Source: Pseudomonas sp. Irchel s3f7
GTDB lineage: Bacteria; Pseudomonadota; Gammaproteobacteria; Pseudomonadales; Pseudomonadaceae
Direction of reading: 5' to 3'
DNA: 64,000 nt
Assembly: GCF_900187615.1 (NCBI RefSeq)
Contig: NZ_FYDO01000009.1
Span: 94,434 to 158,433 of the forward strand
A model generated the notes under the pieces. The model had not been told where the DNA came from. It saw only the letters and a list, made by a program, of their open reading frames with translations, and made no database searches. Position 1 is the stretch's first letter. The number at the start of each line of letters is the position of its first letter. A program made the position numbers and the translations under genes. This document shows positions 63,904 to 64,000 of this stretch, piece by piece.

Positions 63904-64000
63904 GAAAAGCGGTTCTTTACAACTTTAGTGGCTTGCCCTGCCAACAAGCGGTCGTACGCCTTAGTTATCGCGCGCAGTCGTCCCTTCCAAAGCACCTGCA
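63900..64000 (-). CDS. C-terminal end of an unidentified gene (partial)
   Basis: An open frame enters from the right edge and gives QVLWKGRLRAITKAYDRLLA then GQATKVVKNRFS and a stop. It is basic and helix-like, which suits a real C-terminus. Its TAG (63900-63902 in reverse) is the one inside the REP. Too short for a family call. Confidence 0.35.
   Translation of the reverse strand, partial: QVLWKGRLRAITKAYDRLLAGQATKVVKNRFS

Overview
The window reads as chromosomal DNA of a Pseudomonas, most likely from the P. fluorescens complex. The evidence is a complete bkdR/bkdA1-bkdA2-bkdB-lpdV locus, Pseudomonas-type REP palindromes, MvaT/MvaU-type silencer remains, high-GC codon use and typical Pseudomonas neighbours (GapN, Dyp peroxidase, MEKHLA protein). 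The species assignment is inference from remembered sequences; no search was run.

The left 27 kb looks accessory. It starts with the end of an HD-GYP phosphodiesterase and a stand-alone receiver. Next come a 1503-residue adhesin-like protein with three exact 462-bp repeats, an overlapping operon of two P-II-like proteins and a DUF1538 membrane protein, and a potassium-channel gene between two copies of a 36-bp direct repeat. An AT-rich patch (10.0-12.3 kb) carries a surface-glycan-type gene and a broken MvaT/MvaU-like silencer gene. Then follows an organic-acid catabolic block (12.4-23.7 kb): a 2-hydroxycarboxylate transporter, a LeuCD-type hydro-lyase, a TauE/SafE exporter, D-tartrate dehydratase, a DctA-type symporter, a GhrB-type reductase and two LysR regulators. 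Much of this half is decaying: RraA-like, oxaloacetate-decarboxylase-like, tautomerase and EamA genes are all broken. At 24.46 kb there is a 65-bp ATGCAC repeat, part of a 71-base alternating purine-pyrimidine run.

From about 26.7 kb the content is mostly core: a diguanylate cyclase, tRNA-Ser(TGA), yccA, an Lrp/EamA pair, gapN and a Dyp peroxidase. All REP pairs that I found (ten) lie to the right of 33.8 kb, so they mark this stable half.

The most interesting system is the 34.0-41.4 kb operon. It holds a GntR/UTRA regulator, a flavoprotein and a two-cluster ferredoxin resembling the two subunits of APS reductase, an SsuABC-type importer whose binding protein carries a NosL-like C-terminal part, a HEAT-repeat protein and a DUF971 protein. 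Gene overlaps tie most of it together. The substrate is unknown.

The right end holds an MHS transporter, a GMC oxidoreductase with a divergent LysR, a Kef-type antiporter overlapping an AlkD-like gene, a P450 with a divergent ArsR-type regulator, ilvE, the bkd operon, and a sulfide-detoxification locus (persulfide dioxygenase, BigR-type regulator, SQR-like flavoprotein, TauE exporter). D-tartrate dehydratase yields oxaloacetate, so the tartrate block feeds the TCA cycle; bkd feeds branched-chain keto acids to acyl-CoAs; the last locus removes sulfide.
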